This document shows, piece after piece, positions 8,747 to 17,613 of a DNA stretch of 64,000 bases (positions within the stretch are counted from its first letter, which is position 1; the number at the start of each line of letters is the position of its first letter). Source of the stretch: Actinophytocola sp963729115. GTDB lineage: Bacteria > Actinomycetota > Actinomycetes > Mycobacteriales > Pseudonocardiaceae. The stretch spans positions 1,356,809 to 1,420,808 of the forward strand of contig CAVSMR010000003.1 in NCBI GenBank assembly GCA_963729115.1, read 5' to 3'. Below the pieces are notes generated by a model that worked only from the letters and a program-made list of their open reading frames with translations, had not been told where the DNA came from and made no database searches. Position numbers and translations under genes: made by a program.

Positions 8747-9253
8747 CTCGGCCCGCAGCATCCGGTAGACCACCTCGTCGCGCCAGGCGCCGTCGCGGAA
8801 GTAGTACTCGCGCAGGACCGCCTCCCGCACGAAGCCGGCCTTCTCCAGCGCGCGCTGCTCGGCGACGTTGCCGAGCTCGGTCCGCGCCTGGATCCGGTTC
8901 ACCGGGCTGTGCGCGAACAGGTACCGCGCCAGCAGCCGCTGCGCCGTCGTGCCGTAACCCTTGCCGCGGTACTCCTGCCACAGGCTGATGCCGAACTCGA
9001 ACACGTGCGAGATCTGCCCGGTCCGCACCATGCCCCAGGAGACGAACCCGATGTCCGTGCCGTCGAGGTAGACCATCAGCACGCTCTTCTCGTCGCCGAG
9101 CAGCCCGTTCTCGGCGAACTGGCGGCGCCACCTCGTGCTGTCGGTGAACCCGCCCCAGTTGAACACGCCGATCTCGTCCGGATCGGTGAACATCTTGTCG
9201 AGCCGGTCGAGGTCGGGCTCGAGTACCGGCCGCAGCACCAACACCTCGGTCAT
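8696..9253 (-). CDS. GNAT family N-acetyltransferase (RimJ/RimL-like)
   Basis: A 185-residue acetyltransferase. The acetyl-CoA binding motif is EYRGKGYGTTAQRLL, and the RimJ/RimL-type segment PVNRIQARTELGNVAEQRALEKAGF follows. An N-terminal VLRPVLEPDLDRLDKMFTDPD opening is typical of this subgroup, which acetylates protein or small-molecule amines. The last 51 bases overlap the convergent exporter gene. Substrate is unknown. The following minus-strand gene upstream (OsmC-like) is separated by 41 bases, so the two may be cotranscribed. Confidence 0.82.
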   Translation of the reverse strand: MTEVLVLRPVLEPDLDRLDKMFTDPDEIGVFNWGGFTDSTRWRRQFAENGLLGDEKSVLMVYLDGTDIGFVSWGMVRTGQISHVFEFGISLWQEYRGKGYGTTAQRLLARYLFAHSPVNRIQARTELGNVAEQRALEKAGFVREAVLREYYFRDGAWRDEVVYRMLRAELPVDDEPDGKAAEDRG

Positions 9254-9294
9254 GCCGGCACCGTAACCGGGCCGGCCGACCGGGGCGCGCCGAT

Positions 9295-9720
9295 TTACAC
9301 CAGGGCGGCGTCGAGCGTGATCGTCGTGCCGGTGAGCGCCTGGGACACCGGGCAGTTCTTCTTGGCGTCCTCCGCGGCCGCGGCGAAGTCCGCCGCGCTG
9401 ATGCCGGGGATGCTGGCCCGCACGGTCAGGTGGATGCCCGTGATGCCCTCACCCGGCTGGAAGGTGACGTCGGCCTTGGTGTCCACGGACGTGGGCGGGG
9501 TGCCGGCGCCGGCGAGGCCGTGCGAGAGCGCCATCGAGTAGCACGTCGAGTGCGCGGCGGCGATCAGCTCCTCGGGGCTGGTCTTGCCGTTCGCCGCCTC
9601 GGCGCGCGAGGCCCACGACACCGGGTAGGTGCCGATGCCCGACGAGTCGAGCGACACGGTGCCGGAGCCGTCGAGCAGCGCGCCCTCCCAGTGGGCGTTG
9701 GCGGTGCGGGTGGTGGCCAT
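9295..9720 (-). CDS. OsmC/OhrA family thiol peroxidase
   Basis: A 141-residue OsmC-type protein that should reduce organic hydroperoxides in the cytoplasm using two cysteines. Both are present: Cys60 in AAHSTCYSMALSHG and Cys123 in KKNCPVSQAL. The protein begins MATTRTANAHWEG, a typical OsmC opening, and the start ATG is preceded by a strong GGAGGA ribosome-binding sequence. This is why 9720 is preferred over an in-frame start further upstream. No peroxide-sensing regulator lies next to it. Confidence 0.88.
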   Translation of the reverse strand: MATTRTANAHWEGALLDGSGTVSLDSSGIGTYPVSWASRAEAANGKTSPEELIAAAHSTCYSMALSHGLAGAGTPPTSVDTKADVTFQPGEGITGIHLTVRASIPGISAADFAAAAEDAKKNCPVSQALTGTTITLDAALV

Positions 9721-9795
9721 GAATCCTCCTGCGCAGACACTGATGGACGGCTGCCGAGTCTGCCCCAATCCGGCCCGCCACGCGCCCTGGTGTGA

Positions 9796-10416
9796 TCAGG
9801 TCGCGAGCGGCTCGCCGGTCCGCCCGAACAGGTGGTTCAGGTGGTCACGCAGGACGGCCAGCGTCTCGTCGGGCGTGTGCAGGCCCTGGAGCAGGTGCGA
9901 GGACAGGCCGTCGGTGAGCGCGAGCAGCGCGTCCGCCGCGTGCCCGGGGTCGAGCTCAGCCGCGACGTGCCCGGCGTCCTGCGCCTCGCGCAGCCGGCCG
10001 GACAGATGATCACGCAGCAGGCGGGTGCCGTCGGCCATGTAGCGCGCGAGCTCGGGGTTGGCGATGACGCGGCCGAGCCAGGCGACGAGCGCCAGCACGT
10101 AGGCCCGGTCGCGTGGCGTGCGCGGCAGCCGCTCGGACAGCACGATCCAGATCACCTCGTACGGGTCGCGAGGTTCGGGCAGCGCACCGACCTTCGCGGT
10201 GATCCGCCCGCCGAACTCCTCGCCGACCCACTGCAGCGCGAACAGCAGCATCTCGTCCTTGGTGGAGAAGTAGTGCTGCACCATGCCGACCGACACGCCC
10301 GCCTCGGCGGCGACGTGCCGCACGGTCGCCGCCGCGATCCCGTCGCGCTCCGCGACCGTCCACAGCGCCTCGGAGATCCGGCCGCGCCGCTCCCGGTGGT
10401 CGACCTTCTTCGGCAC
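9796..10416 (-). CDS. TetR/AcrR family transcriptional repressor
   Basis: A 206-residue TetR-family regulator. The DNA-binding domain is ISEALWTVAERDGIAAATVRHVAAEAGVSVGMVQHYFSTKDEML at residues ~12-58, followed by a helical ligand domain of unknown specificity. The GTG at 10416 has a GGAGG ribosome-binding sequence and no alternative nearby. It is divergent from an alpha/beta hydrolase gene, and the short space between them holds two copies of a palindromic motif. It therefore probably represses both itself and the hydrolase, with a hydrolase substrate or product as a likely inducer (inference). Confidence 0.88.
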   Translation of the reverse strand: MPKKVDHRERRGRISEALWTVAERDGIAAATVRHVAAEAGVSVGMVQHYFSTKDEMLLFALQWVGEEFGGRITAKVGALPEPRDPYEVIWIVLSERLPRTPRDRAYVLALVAWLGRVIANPELARYMADGTRLLRDHLSGRLREAQDAGHVAAELDPGHAADALLALTDGLSSHLLQGLHTPDETLAVLRDHLNHLFGRTGEPLAT

Positions 10417-10429
10417 GCATCCTCCATCC

Positions 10430-10478
10430 AATACAGCGTATTGCTTACGCCGTTCGTGCCGGTTACAGTACAACGTAT
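10430..10478. promoter_or_regulatory. Paired TetR-type operators, TACARCGTAT
   Basis: Two near-identical boxes lie between the divergent TetR and hydrolase starts: TACAGCGTAT at 10432-10441 (inside the perfect palindrome AATAC-AGC-GTATT, 10430-10442) and TACAACGTAT at 10469-10478. Their centres are 37 bases apart. They are the obvious candidate binding sites for the adjacent repressor. Confidence 0.6.
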
Positions 10479-10497
10479 GGAAACAAGGGGGAGGGGC

Positions 10498-11361
10498 ATG
10501 GGGATCGCTCGCAACGGCGACATCGAGCTCGCCTACGAACTGAGCCGCGACGTGCCGGGACGGCCGATCCTGCTGCTGGGCGGGATGTTCACGCAGCTGG
10601 TCCACACGCCGGACCAGCTGCTGGACGGGCTCGCGGCGCGCGGCTTCCGGGTCGCGCAGTTCGACAACCGGGACTCCGGGCGGTCGACGCACTGCGCGGA
10701 CCGGCCGCGCTACACGCTGCGGGACATGGCCGACGACGCGGTGGCCGTCCTGGACGCGCTCGGCTGGTCGTCGGCGCACGTGCTGGGGCCGTCGCTGGGC
10801 GGGATGATCGGGCAGGTCATGGCCGTGCACCACCCGGATCGGGTGCGTAGCCTGACGTCGATCTCGTCCGCGCCCGCCTGGGGCGTGCGCATCAGCCACC
10901 CACGCTGGCGGACCGTGCTCAAGATCGTCGCCGCCGTGCGCAGGAAGGCCGAGGGCAAGGAGGCGTCGGTCGAGCAGACCCTCCGGGTGTTCCGGCTGAT
11001 GAGCACCCCTGAGTACCCGCTCGACGAGCGGTGGGCGCGGGAGGCCACGGAGCGCGCCTACGACATCGCCAACGACCCGGCGGCGGGCATGCGCCAGCAG
11101 GCGGCCATCAAGGCGAGCGGGGACCGGCGGGCGGAGCTCGCGCGCGTGCGGGTGCCGACGCTCGTCGTCCACGGCGATGGGGATCCGCTGCAGTCGGTGC
11201 GCGCGGGCCGCGCCACCGCCGCCGCGATCCCCGGTGCCCGGCTGCGGATCCTGCCCGGTGTCGGGCACCTCGTTCCGCCGCGGCTCTGGCCGGAGATCGT
11301 CGACGAGCTGTGCGACCTGCTCGACTCGACCGAACATGCGTTCGATACGATGGTGGAGTGA
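10498..11361 (+). CDS. Alpha/beta-fold hydrolase
   Basis: A 287-residue alpha/beta hydrolase. The nucleophile elbow is VLGPSLGGMIGQ (Ser99 from the chosen start). The acid is likely the Asp in VVHGDGDPL and the His is in GVGHLVPP. The oxyanion strand is PILLLGGM. The ATG at 10498 follows a purine-rich GGGGGAGGGG sequence and is preferred to the in-frame ATG at 10477, which would sit inside the second operator box. The family includes esterases and haloperoxidase-like or epoxide-type hydrolases; the substrate is unknown. It is probably controlled by the divergent TetR gene. Confidence 0.85.
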   Translation: MGIARNGDIELAYELSRDVPGRPILLLGGMFTQLVHTPDQLLDGLAARGFRVAQFDNRDSGRSTHCADRPRYTLRDMADDAVAVLDALGWSSAHVLGPSLGGMIGQVMAVHHPDRVRSLTSISSAPAWGVRISHPRWRTVLKIVAAVRRKAEGKEASVEQTLRVFRLMSTPEYPLDERWAREATERAYDIANDPAAGMRQQAAIKASGDRRAELARVRVPTLVVHGDGDPLQSVRAGRATAAAIPGARLRILPGVGHLVPPRLWPEIVDELCDLLDSTEHAFDTMVE

Positions 11362-11363
11362 GG

Positions 11364-11993
11364 TCAGACAGGGGAGTCGTCGAGCAGCGCGGGATGGTCC
11401 GGGTCGTCGACCCGGACGCCCGTGTCGGCGACGTGCAGCGGCCGAACCTCCGCGTCGTAGCGCCCGAACGCGGGCAGCGCCCAGGTGTCGGCGAACCGCC
11501 GGGCCAGCGCGGGCGCGGAGAGCCAGAGGTGCACGGTGTGCTCGAAGGCGAGCCCGCGGCCGAGCAGCAGCTCGCCGTCGACCACGAGCACGCCGCCGGG
11601 GGAGAGCTCGACGTAGTCCGCCCGGGTGGCCCGGTCGGTTGCCGCGTCCCACAGCGACGGCAGCACCCGGCCGGTGCCGCCCGGGCCGAGCGGATCCAGC
11701 ACCTCGCGGGTCAGCGCGCCGGCGTCGAGCCAGTCGTCGTAGCGCGCGTCGGGGTCGTCCCGGCCGCGTTCGAACCGGAGCGAGGCCGGCCGCAGGTAGT
11801 CGCGTGCCGACACGCGCAGGACCGGCCGGCCGCGCAGCCGCAGGCCGTCGGCGAGCCGGTCGGCGAACGCTCCGGGGTGGCTCGGCGGCGCGCCGTCGAC
11901 GGCCACCCGCGTCCACGCCGCGACCGGCCGGCCGGCGAGCACGCCGGCCAGCTCCTCGACCAGCAGATCGAGCGTCACGGGCCGGAATCTCAT
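11364..11993 (-). CDS. Uridine kinase-like P-loop protein
   Basis: About 209 residues resembling actinomycete proteins annotated as uridine kinase. The P-loop region is degenerate: RVAVDGAPPSHPGAFADRLADGL, lacking the usual GK[ST]. Later blocks include VLRVSARDYLRPASLRFERGRDDPDARYDDWLD and VLVVDGELLL. These fit nucleoside-kinase-like NTPases, but the missing Lys makes phosphotransfer uncertain. Two starts are possible, ATG 11993 (MRFRPV) and ATG 12005 (MIGTMRFRPV); an AGGAG lies just before the latter, too close for it to serve that ATG well. It converges with the hydrolase, with a two-base gap. Confidence 0.7.
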   Translation of the reverse strand: MRFRPVTLDLLVEELAGVLAGRPVAAWTRVAVDGAPPSHPGAFADRLADGLRLRGRPVLRVSARDYLRPASLRFERGRDDPDARYDDWLDAGALTREVLDPLGPGGTGRVLPSLWDAATDRATRADYVELSPGGVLVVDGELLLGRGLAFEHTVHLWLSAPALARRFADTWALPAFGRYDAEVRPLHVADTGVRVDDPDHPALLDDSPV

Positions 11994-12110
11994 GGTTCCG
12001 ATCATGCTCCTGCGCCGAAATTGTCGGTGCTGCGCGGTAGAAATCGGCCATGCACGCAATGCCCCACAACACACCGCCCGGGGTACCCGCTGATGATCAT
12101 GTTCTCGTCG

Positions 12111-12116
12111 TAGGGT
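12111..12116 (+). promoter_or_regulatory. -10 box of a leaderless dnaE1 promoter
   Basis: TAGGGT ends eight bases before the GTG of dnaE1 and no Shine-Dalgarno sequence is visible, so transcription probably begins at or next to the start codon. Confidence 0.5.
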
Positions 12117-12124
12117 GATGCCTC

Positions 12125-15100
12125 GTGGCGGCAGAATCCTTCGTTCATCTTCATGTGCACACCGAGTACTCGATGCTCGACGGCGCCGCCAAGGTCGCGC
12201 CCCTGATCCAGGAGGCCGCGCGGCTCGGGATGCCGGCGGTGGGCATGACCGACCACGGCAACATGTACGGCGCCGACGAGTTCTACCAGACCGCCAAGAA
12301 GGTCGGGATCAAGCCGATCATCGGCATCGAGGCCTACGTCGCGCCGAACAGCCGCTACCACAAGAAGCCGGTCTTCTGGGGCGACGCCCGCCAGCGCAGC
12401 ACGGACGAGATGGGCGAGGGCGGCGACGTCTCCGGCGCCGGCGCGTACACGCACATGACCATGCTCGCGGGCAACGCCACCGGGCTGCGCAACCTCTTCA
12501 CGCTATCCACGCTCGCGAGCATGCAGGGCTACTACCGCAAGCCGCGCATGGACCGCGAGCTGATCTCCGAGCACGCCGAGGGGATCATCGCCACGACCGG
12601 CTGCCCGGGCGGCGAGGTGCAGACAAGGCTCCGCCTCGGCCAGGCCGCCGAGGCCCTGCAGGCCGCGTCCGACTACCGGGACATCTTCGGCAAGGGCAAC
12701 TTCTTCCTCGAGCTGATGGACCACGGCATCCCCATCGAGCGATCGGTCCGCGAGGGCATGCTGGACATCGCGCGCAAGCTCGACCTGCCGCCACTCGCCA
12801 CCAACGACTCGCACTACGTCACGCAGGACCAGGCCGACGCGCACTCGGCCCTGCTGTGCGTGCAGTCCGGCAAGACGCTGTCCGACCCCAACCGCTTCAA
12901 GTTCGACGGCAACGGCTACTACCTCAAGTCGGCCGACGAGATGCGCGCGTTCTGGGACAAGGAGGTCCCCGGCGCCGCCGACTCGACGCTGCTGATCGCC
13001 GAGCGCGTCGAGTCCTACGAGGAGGTCTGGGCATTCGTCGACCGGATGCCCGTGTTCGGCGTGCCGGCCGGCGAGAGCCAGGACAGCTGGCTGCACAAGG
13101 AGGTCATGCGCGGCCTGAGCTGGCGTTTCCCGGACGGCATCCCCGATGGGTACACCGACCGAGCCGAGTTCGAGCTCGGCGTGATCACCCAGAAGGGCTT
13201 CCCCGCCTACTTCCTCGTGGTCGCCGACCTGGTGAGCTACGCGCGCCGGGTGGGCATCCGGGTCGGCCCCGGCCGCGGCTCGGCGGCGGGCTCGCTCGTG
13301 GCCTACGCGCTGGGCATCACGAACCTCGACCCGATCCCGCACGGCCTGCTGTTCGAGCGGTTCCTCAACCCCGAACGCACCGCCATGCCCGACATCGACA
13401 TCGACTTCGACGACCGCCGCCGCGGCGAGATGATCGCCTACGCCACGGACAAGTACGGCTCGGACAAGGTCGCCCAGGTCATCACGTTCGGCACGATCAA
13501 GACCAAGGCCGCGCTCAAGGACTCCGCCCGCGTCCTGCACGGCCAGCCCGGCTTCGCGATCGCCGACCGGATCTCCAAGGCCCTGCCGCCGCCGATCATG
13601 GCCAAGGACATCCCGCTGTCGGGCATCGTCGACCCCAAGCACGAGCGCTACGCCGAGGCCGCCGAGGTCCGCACGCTGATCGAGACCGACACCGAGGTGT
13701 CGAAGATCTTCGACACGGCGCGCGGCCTCGAAGGGCTGATCCGCAACGCCGGCGTGCACGCGTGCGCGGTGATCCTCTCGTCGACGCCGCTGATGGAGTC
13801 GGTCCCGTTGTGGCAGCGCGACGACGGCTCGATCATCACCGGCTGGGACTACCCGTCGTGCGAGGCCATCGGCCTGCTGAAGATGGACTTCCTCGGCCTG
13901 CGCAACCTCACGGTCATCGGCGACGCGATCGACAACATCAAGGCCAACCGCGGCGAGGACATCGACCTCGACACGCTCGGCCTCGAGGACGCGAACACCT
14001 ACAAGCTGCTCTCCCGCGGCGACACGCTCGGCGTGTTCCAGCTCGACGGCGGGCCGATGCGCGACCTGCTGCGCCGCATGCAGCCGACCGGGTTCGAGGA
14101 CATCGTCGCGGTCGGCGCGCTGTACCGGCCCGGTCCGATGGGCATGAACGCCCACAACGACTACGCCGACCGCAAGAACAACCGGCAGAAGATCAAGCCG
14201 ATCCACCCCGAGCTCGAGGAACCGCTCAAGGAGATCCTCGCGGAGACGTACGGCCTGATCGTCTACCAAGAGCAGATCATGTTCATCGCCCAGAAGGTCG
14301 CCGGCTACTCCATGGGCCAGGCCGACGTGCTCCGCAAGGCGATGGGCAAGAAGAAGCAGGAGGTGCTCGACGCCGAGTTCGAGCGCTTCGAGGCCGGCAT
14401 GCGGTCGAGCGAGCTGCGGCCGGGCGGCTTCTCGCCGGCGGCGATCAAGGCCCTGTGGGACACGATCCTCCCGTTCGCCGGGTACGCGTTCAACAAGTCG
14501 CACGCGGCCGCCTACGGGCTGGTGTCGTACTGGACCGCCCACCTCAAGGCGAACTACCCGGCCGAGTACATGGCGGCGCTGCTCACCTCGGTGGCGGACA
14601 ACAAGGACAAGTCGGCGGTGTACCTGTCCGAGTGCCGCCGGTCGGGGATCAAGGTGCTGCCGCCGGACGTCAACGAGTCGGGCCTGCGCTTCGCCGCGGT
14701 CGGCACCGACATCCGCTTCGGCCTGGGCGCGGTGCGCAACGTCGGCGCCCACGTCGTCGAGTCGATCATCCGGACCCGCGAGGGCAAGAGCGCGTACACG
14801 TCGTTCACCGATTTCCTGGACAAGGCGGAGCTGGTCTGCTGTAACAAGCGCGTGGTCGAGTCGCTGATCAAGTCCGGCGCGTTCGACTCGCTCGGACACA
14901 CCCGGCTGTCGCTCGTGCAGGTGCACGAGGAGGCGGTCGAGGCGGTCGTCGGCCTCAAGCGCCAGGAGGCGATGGGCCAGTTCGACCTGTTCGGCGGCGA
15001 CGACACGAGCCCGGCGCCGAGCGACTCGTCCCCGCTGGCGCACCTGCGGTTCAACGCCGAGGAGTGGCCGCGCAAGCAGCTGCTGGGCTACGAACGGGAG

Positions 15101-15709
15101 ATGCTCGGCCTGTACGTGTCGGCGCACCCGCTGGACGGCGCCGAGCGGCTGCTGCGCAAGAACGCCCCGAAGCCGATCGCCGAGATCATCAGCGACGCGC
15201 CGAAGGAGGGCGAGATCGTGCTGTCCGGCATGATCTCCGCGCTGGAGCGCCGGGTCAACAAGCAGGGCGAGCCGTGGGCCATCTGCACCATCGAAGACCT
15301 GGACGCGTCGATCGAGGTGCTGTTCTTCGCGAAGTCCTACTCCGTGCTGTCCCAGGACCTGATCGAGGACGCCGCGGTCGCCGTCAAGGGCCGGGTCAAC
15401 TGGCGCGAGGACAAGATGTCGGTGTTCGGCTCGGGCCTGATCCCGCTGGACATCACCGATGCCGACCTGACGGCACCGGGCGAGGCGGCGCCGTTCGTGC
15501 TGCTGTGCAACCCGGTCAAGCTGAACGACGACGTCGTGGGGGAGTTGAAGAACACCCTCGCCGCACACCGCGGTGACACACCGGTGCACCTCAAGTTCGC
15601 CCACAAGGACAACGGCGTCACGCTGGCCCTGGACGACTACCCGATCAAGGTGACACCGGCGTTCCTGGGCGAGATCAAGGCGATCCCCGGAGTGGCCGTC
15701 GACGCCTGA
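12125..15709 (+). CDS. dnaE1: DNA polymerase III alpha subunit (replicative polymerase)
   Basis: A 1194-residue C-family DNA polymerase, the main replicative enzyme of actinobacteria. The N-terminal PHP domain starts FVHLHVHTEYSMLDGAAK with GMTDHGNMYG. The polymerase active site is visible as PDIDIDFDDRRR (Asp423 and Asp425 among the catalytic carboxylates), preceded by GPGRGSAAGSLVAY. The C-terminal third carries a helix-hairpin-helix region and an OB-fold (EIVLSGMISALERRVNKQGEPWAICTIEDL). Length and motifs fit DnaE1 rather than the mutagenic DnaE2. GTG 12125 starts the PHP domain directly. Monocistronic, followed by a GT-rich gap. Confidence 0.97.
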   Translation: MAAESFVHLHVHTEYSMLDGAAKVAPLIQEAARLGMPAVGMTDHGNMYGADEFYQTAKKVGIKPIIGIEAYVAPNSRYHKKPVFWGDARQRSTDEMGEGGDVSGAGAYTHMTMLAGNATGLRNLFTLSTLASMQGYYRKPRMDRELISEHAEGIIATTGCPGGEVQTRLRLGQAAEALQAASDYRDIFGKGNFFLELMDHGIPIERSVREGMLDIARKLDLPPLATNDSHYVTQDQADAHSALLCVQSGKTLSDPNRFKFDGNGYYLKSADEMRAFWDKEVPGAADSTLLIAERVESYEEVWAFVDRMPVFGVPAGESQDSWLHKEVMRGLSWRFPDGIPDGYTDRAEFELGVITQKGFPAYFLVVADLVSYARRVGIRVGPGRGSAAGSLVAYALGITNLDPIPHGLLFERFLNPERTAMPDIDIDFDDRRRGEMIAYATDKYGSDKVAQVITFGTIKTKAALKDSARVLHGQPGFAIADRISKALPPPIMAKDIPLSGIVDPKHERYAEAAEVRTLIETDTEVSKIFDTARGLEGLIRNAGVHACAVILSSTPLMESVPLWQRDDGSIITGWDYPSCEAIGLLKMDFLGLRNLTVIGDAIDNIKANRGEDIDLDTLGLEDANTYKLLSRGDTLGVFQLDGGPMRDLLRRMQPTGFEDIVAVGALYRPGPMGMNAHNDYADRKNNRQKIKPIHPELEEPLKEILAETYGLIVYQEQIMFIAQKVAGYSMGQADVLRKAMGKKKQEVLDAEFERFEAGMRSSELRPGGFSPAAIKALWDTILPFAGYAFNKSHAAAYGLVSYWTAHLKANYPAEYMAALLTSVADNKDKSAVYLSECRRSGIKVLPPDVNESGLRFAAVGTDIRFGLGAVRNVGAHVVESIIRTREGKSAYTSFTDFLDKAELVCCNKRVVESLIKSGAFDSLGHTRLSLVQVHEEAVEAVVGLKRQEAMGQFDLFGGDDTSPAPSDSSPLAHLRFNAEEWPRKQLLGYEREMLGLYVSAHPLDGAERLLRKNAPKPIAEIISDAPKEGEIVLSGMISALERRVNKQGEPWAICTIEDLDASIEVLFFAKSYSVLSQDLIEDAAVAVKGRVNWREDKMSVFGSGLIPLDITDADLTAPGEAAPFVLLCNPVKLNDDVVGELKNTLAAHRGDTPVHLKFAHKDNGVTLALDDYPIKVTPAFLGEIKAIPGVAVDA

Positions 15710-16005
15710 CCTCGTCTGTCTTGGGCTGGCCGGGGAGGTCCGGGTCCGGGGGGTGGGGGGCCGGGGTGGGGCCGGGGGAACGTGGGGCGCCTCGGTTGGA
15801 CTTGTTGGTTCGTTTGGTGGGCGGCTGGGCTTGCGTTGTGGTCGGGCTGTTTGGGGTTGTTGGCGGCGGTTGGTCTGGTTGTCGGTCGTGTCGCCGTTTG
15901 TCTGGCCGTCCTGGCTTGTCGGCGCCGTCTGGGTTCGGTATCCCTTGGTTCAGACCTTTGTGGTTAGGTGAGGGCGCCTTCACCGCTCGTTGATCGGGGT
16001 GTCTC
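15710..16005 (+). other. G+T-rich intergenic spacer with G-run cluster and hairpin
   Basis: This 296-base gap is strongly skewed to G and T on the plus strand. Its first 70 bases hold seven or more runs of three to six G (about 15732-15778), a clear G-quadruplex pattern just behind the dnaE1 stop. Near the far end, 15967-15984 (GGTGAGGGCGCCTTCACC) is an almost perfect palindrome that could form a hairpin. I see no gene here: the open frames are low-complexity and lack ribosome-binding sites. Confidence 0.6.
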
Positions 16006-17592
16006 ATGCGGGGCCGTTTTCCAGCTGCGTTGGCCGGGGTTGCGCTCGTCGTCTCCGGGGTCGGTGGGGGTGCCGCAGTCGCCGATCAGGGGCGTGGGTT
16101 GCCGCTCGGGCCTGCTGATCTTGCCGAGACTCGATCCACACAGCCGCTCCAGCCCGGCGTCACCTTGACGACGATCGTTCGTGGCGAGGTGGACCCGGCC
16201 CTGGGGTGGACTGTCGAGGTCGCCGTTCCCCGGGGGGCCGACGATCCCGATCCGGACGCGCCGCCCACCGCCATCGCCGATGCGGAGCATGCGACGGTGC
16301 TCTCGGATGCCTTGCGCGGCAAGGGGTTCAGCCCTCGCGTCGAGGAGGTCACCACGCCTCGGGTCGCCGACTTCGCCGGCGGCGCGCTCGGCTACCGGGT
16401 GCGGGTCGGGTTCGACGCCGACAAGGCTGCCGCCGACGCTGTGCTCGCCCAGGTCCGGGGCGCCGGGTTCACCGCCTCGACCGTCTACACCGGCTGGGAC
16501 GGCGCCGCCACCGATCGCGGGCCCTGGCGGGTGCAGGTGCTCACCATCGACCCCAGGACCTTCCGCGGCGACGTTCGCGGCGACTTCGGGCCTGACCTCG
16601 AACAACGTGAGACCACCAGCGCGCTCGCCCAGGCCCGGGGCGCGACCGCGGCTGTCAACGCCGGGTTCTTCGTGCTCGACCCCGCCGCCGGCGCGCCCGG
16701 CGACCCCGCCGGGCTGGGCGTCTACGACGGACAGCTGCTGAGCGAGGCCACCAACGGGCGGCCCGTGTTCGCGTTCGCCGAGGACGGCGCGCACGCGGGT
16801 GTCGACCGGTACCGCTGGGCGGGCCAGGTCCGCAGCGGCCACGGCACGCTCGCGCTCGACGGGATCGACCGCGTCCCCGGGCTGATCCGCAACTGCGGCG
16901 GCACCCGCGACGACGCACCCACCAGCAACCCCTTGCACGACACCACCTGCACCGACGCCGACGAGGTCGTCGCGTTCACCTCGCGGTACGGCGCCGCCAC
17001 GCCGGCCGGGCCCGGTGTGGAGGTCGTGCTCGACCGGCACGGGAAGGTCACCGCCGTGCGGGAGCCCCGGGGCGGGGCGCTGGCCGCGGGCCAGCGGTCG
17101 GTCCAGGCCACGGGCACCCAGGTGGACGCGTTGCGGGCGCTGGCCCGTCCCGGCGCCCGGCTCGAGTTCACCGGCCGGCTCACCGACGACCGCGGACACG
17201 CCGTGCGCACGCCGGCGATGGCCGTCAACGGCGGACCCGAGCTGGTGCGTGCCGGCCGTCCACATGCGACACCGCAGGCCGACGGGATGGTCCGGCCCGG
17301 CGACCCCAGCTTCTACTACGGCTGGGCCGCCAAGCGGAACCCGCGCACGATCGCCGGGGTGGACGCGCGTGGCCGGATCCTGCTGGTGACCATCGACGGC
17401 CGCGCCGTGGACAGCCTCGGGCTGTCCATCGCGGAGAGCGCCGCGGTCGCGGACGCGCTCGGCATGGTCGAGGCCGTCAACCTCGACGGCGGCGGCTCGA
17501 CCACGATGGTCGTGCACGGCGCCGTGATCAACCACCCGTCCGACGCCACGGGGGAGCGGCCGGTCGGCGACGCCGTCCTCGTCCTGCCGTAG
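16006..17592 (+). CDS. Secreted phosphodiester glycosidase family protein (NAGPA domain)
   Basis: A 528-residue exported protein with an N-terminal signal peptide (MRGRFPAALAGVALVVSGVG, likely cleaved after AVA). Residues ~80-165 resemble a SPOR-like repeat region (GYRVRVGFDADKAAADAVLAQVRGAGF). The remainder matches the phosphodiester glycosidase (NAGPA/DUF2233) domain, with AVNAGFFVLDP, TIAGVDARGRILLVTIDGR and the near-terminal VNLDGGGSTTMVVHG. The family removes N-acetylglucosamine from phosphodiesters in animals; bacterial homologues are thought to act on wall or polysaccharide phosphodiesters. It is not coupled to its neighbours. Confidence 0.85.
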   Translation: MRGRFPAALAGVALVVSGVGGGAAVADQGRGLPLGPADLAETRSTQPLQPGVTLTTIVRGEVDPALGWTVEVAVPRGADDPDPDAPPTAIADAEHATVLSDALRGKGFSPRVEEVTTPRVADFAGGALGYRVRVGFDADKAAADAVLAQVRGAGFTASTVYTGWDGAATDRGPWRVQVLTIDPRTFRGDVRGDFGPDLEQRETTSALAQARGATAAVNAGFFVLDPAAGAPGDPAGLGVYDGQLLSEATNGRPVFAFAEDGAHAGVDRYRWAGQVRSGHGTLALDGIDRVPGLIRNCGGTRDDAPTSNPLHDTTCTDADEVVAFTSRYGAATPAGPGVEVVLDRHGKVTAVREPRGGALAAGQRSVQATGTQVDALRALARPGARLEFTGRLTDDRGHAVRTPAMAVNGGPELVRAGRPHATPQADGMVRPGDPSFYYGWAAKRNPRTIAGVDARGRILLVTIDGRAVDSLGLSIAESAAVADALGMVEAVNLDGGGSTTMVVHGAVINHPSDATGERPVGDAVLVLP

Positions 17593-17600
17593 CGCGCGGC

Positions 17601-17606
17601 TAGCCT
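17601..17606 (+). promoter_or_regulatory. -10 box of a leaderless bioA promoter
   Basis: TAGCCT ends seven bases before the GTG of bioA with no Shine-Dalgarno sequence between, a classic actinobacterial leaderless arrangement. Confidence 0.55.
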
Positions 17607-17613
17607 GCGAGGC

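Noticed and set aside
12503..15604. A 1033-residue minus-strand open frame opposite dnaE1
   Set aside because: It mirrors the dnaE1 codon pattern and has no start signal or recognisable family.
15721..15993. Overlapping plus-strand open frames between dnaE1 and the glycosidase
   Set aside because: They exist in all three frames of a G+T-skewed spacer, are low-complexity and lack start signals.
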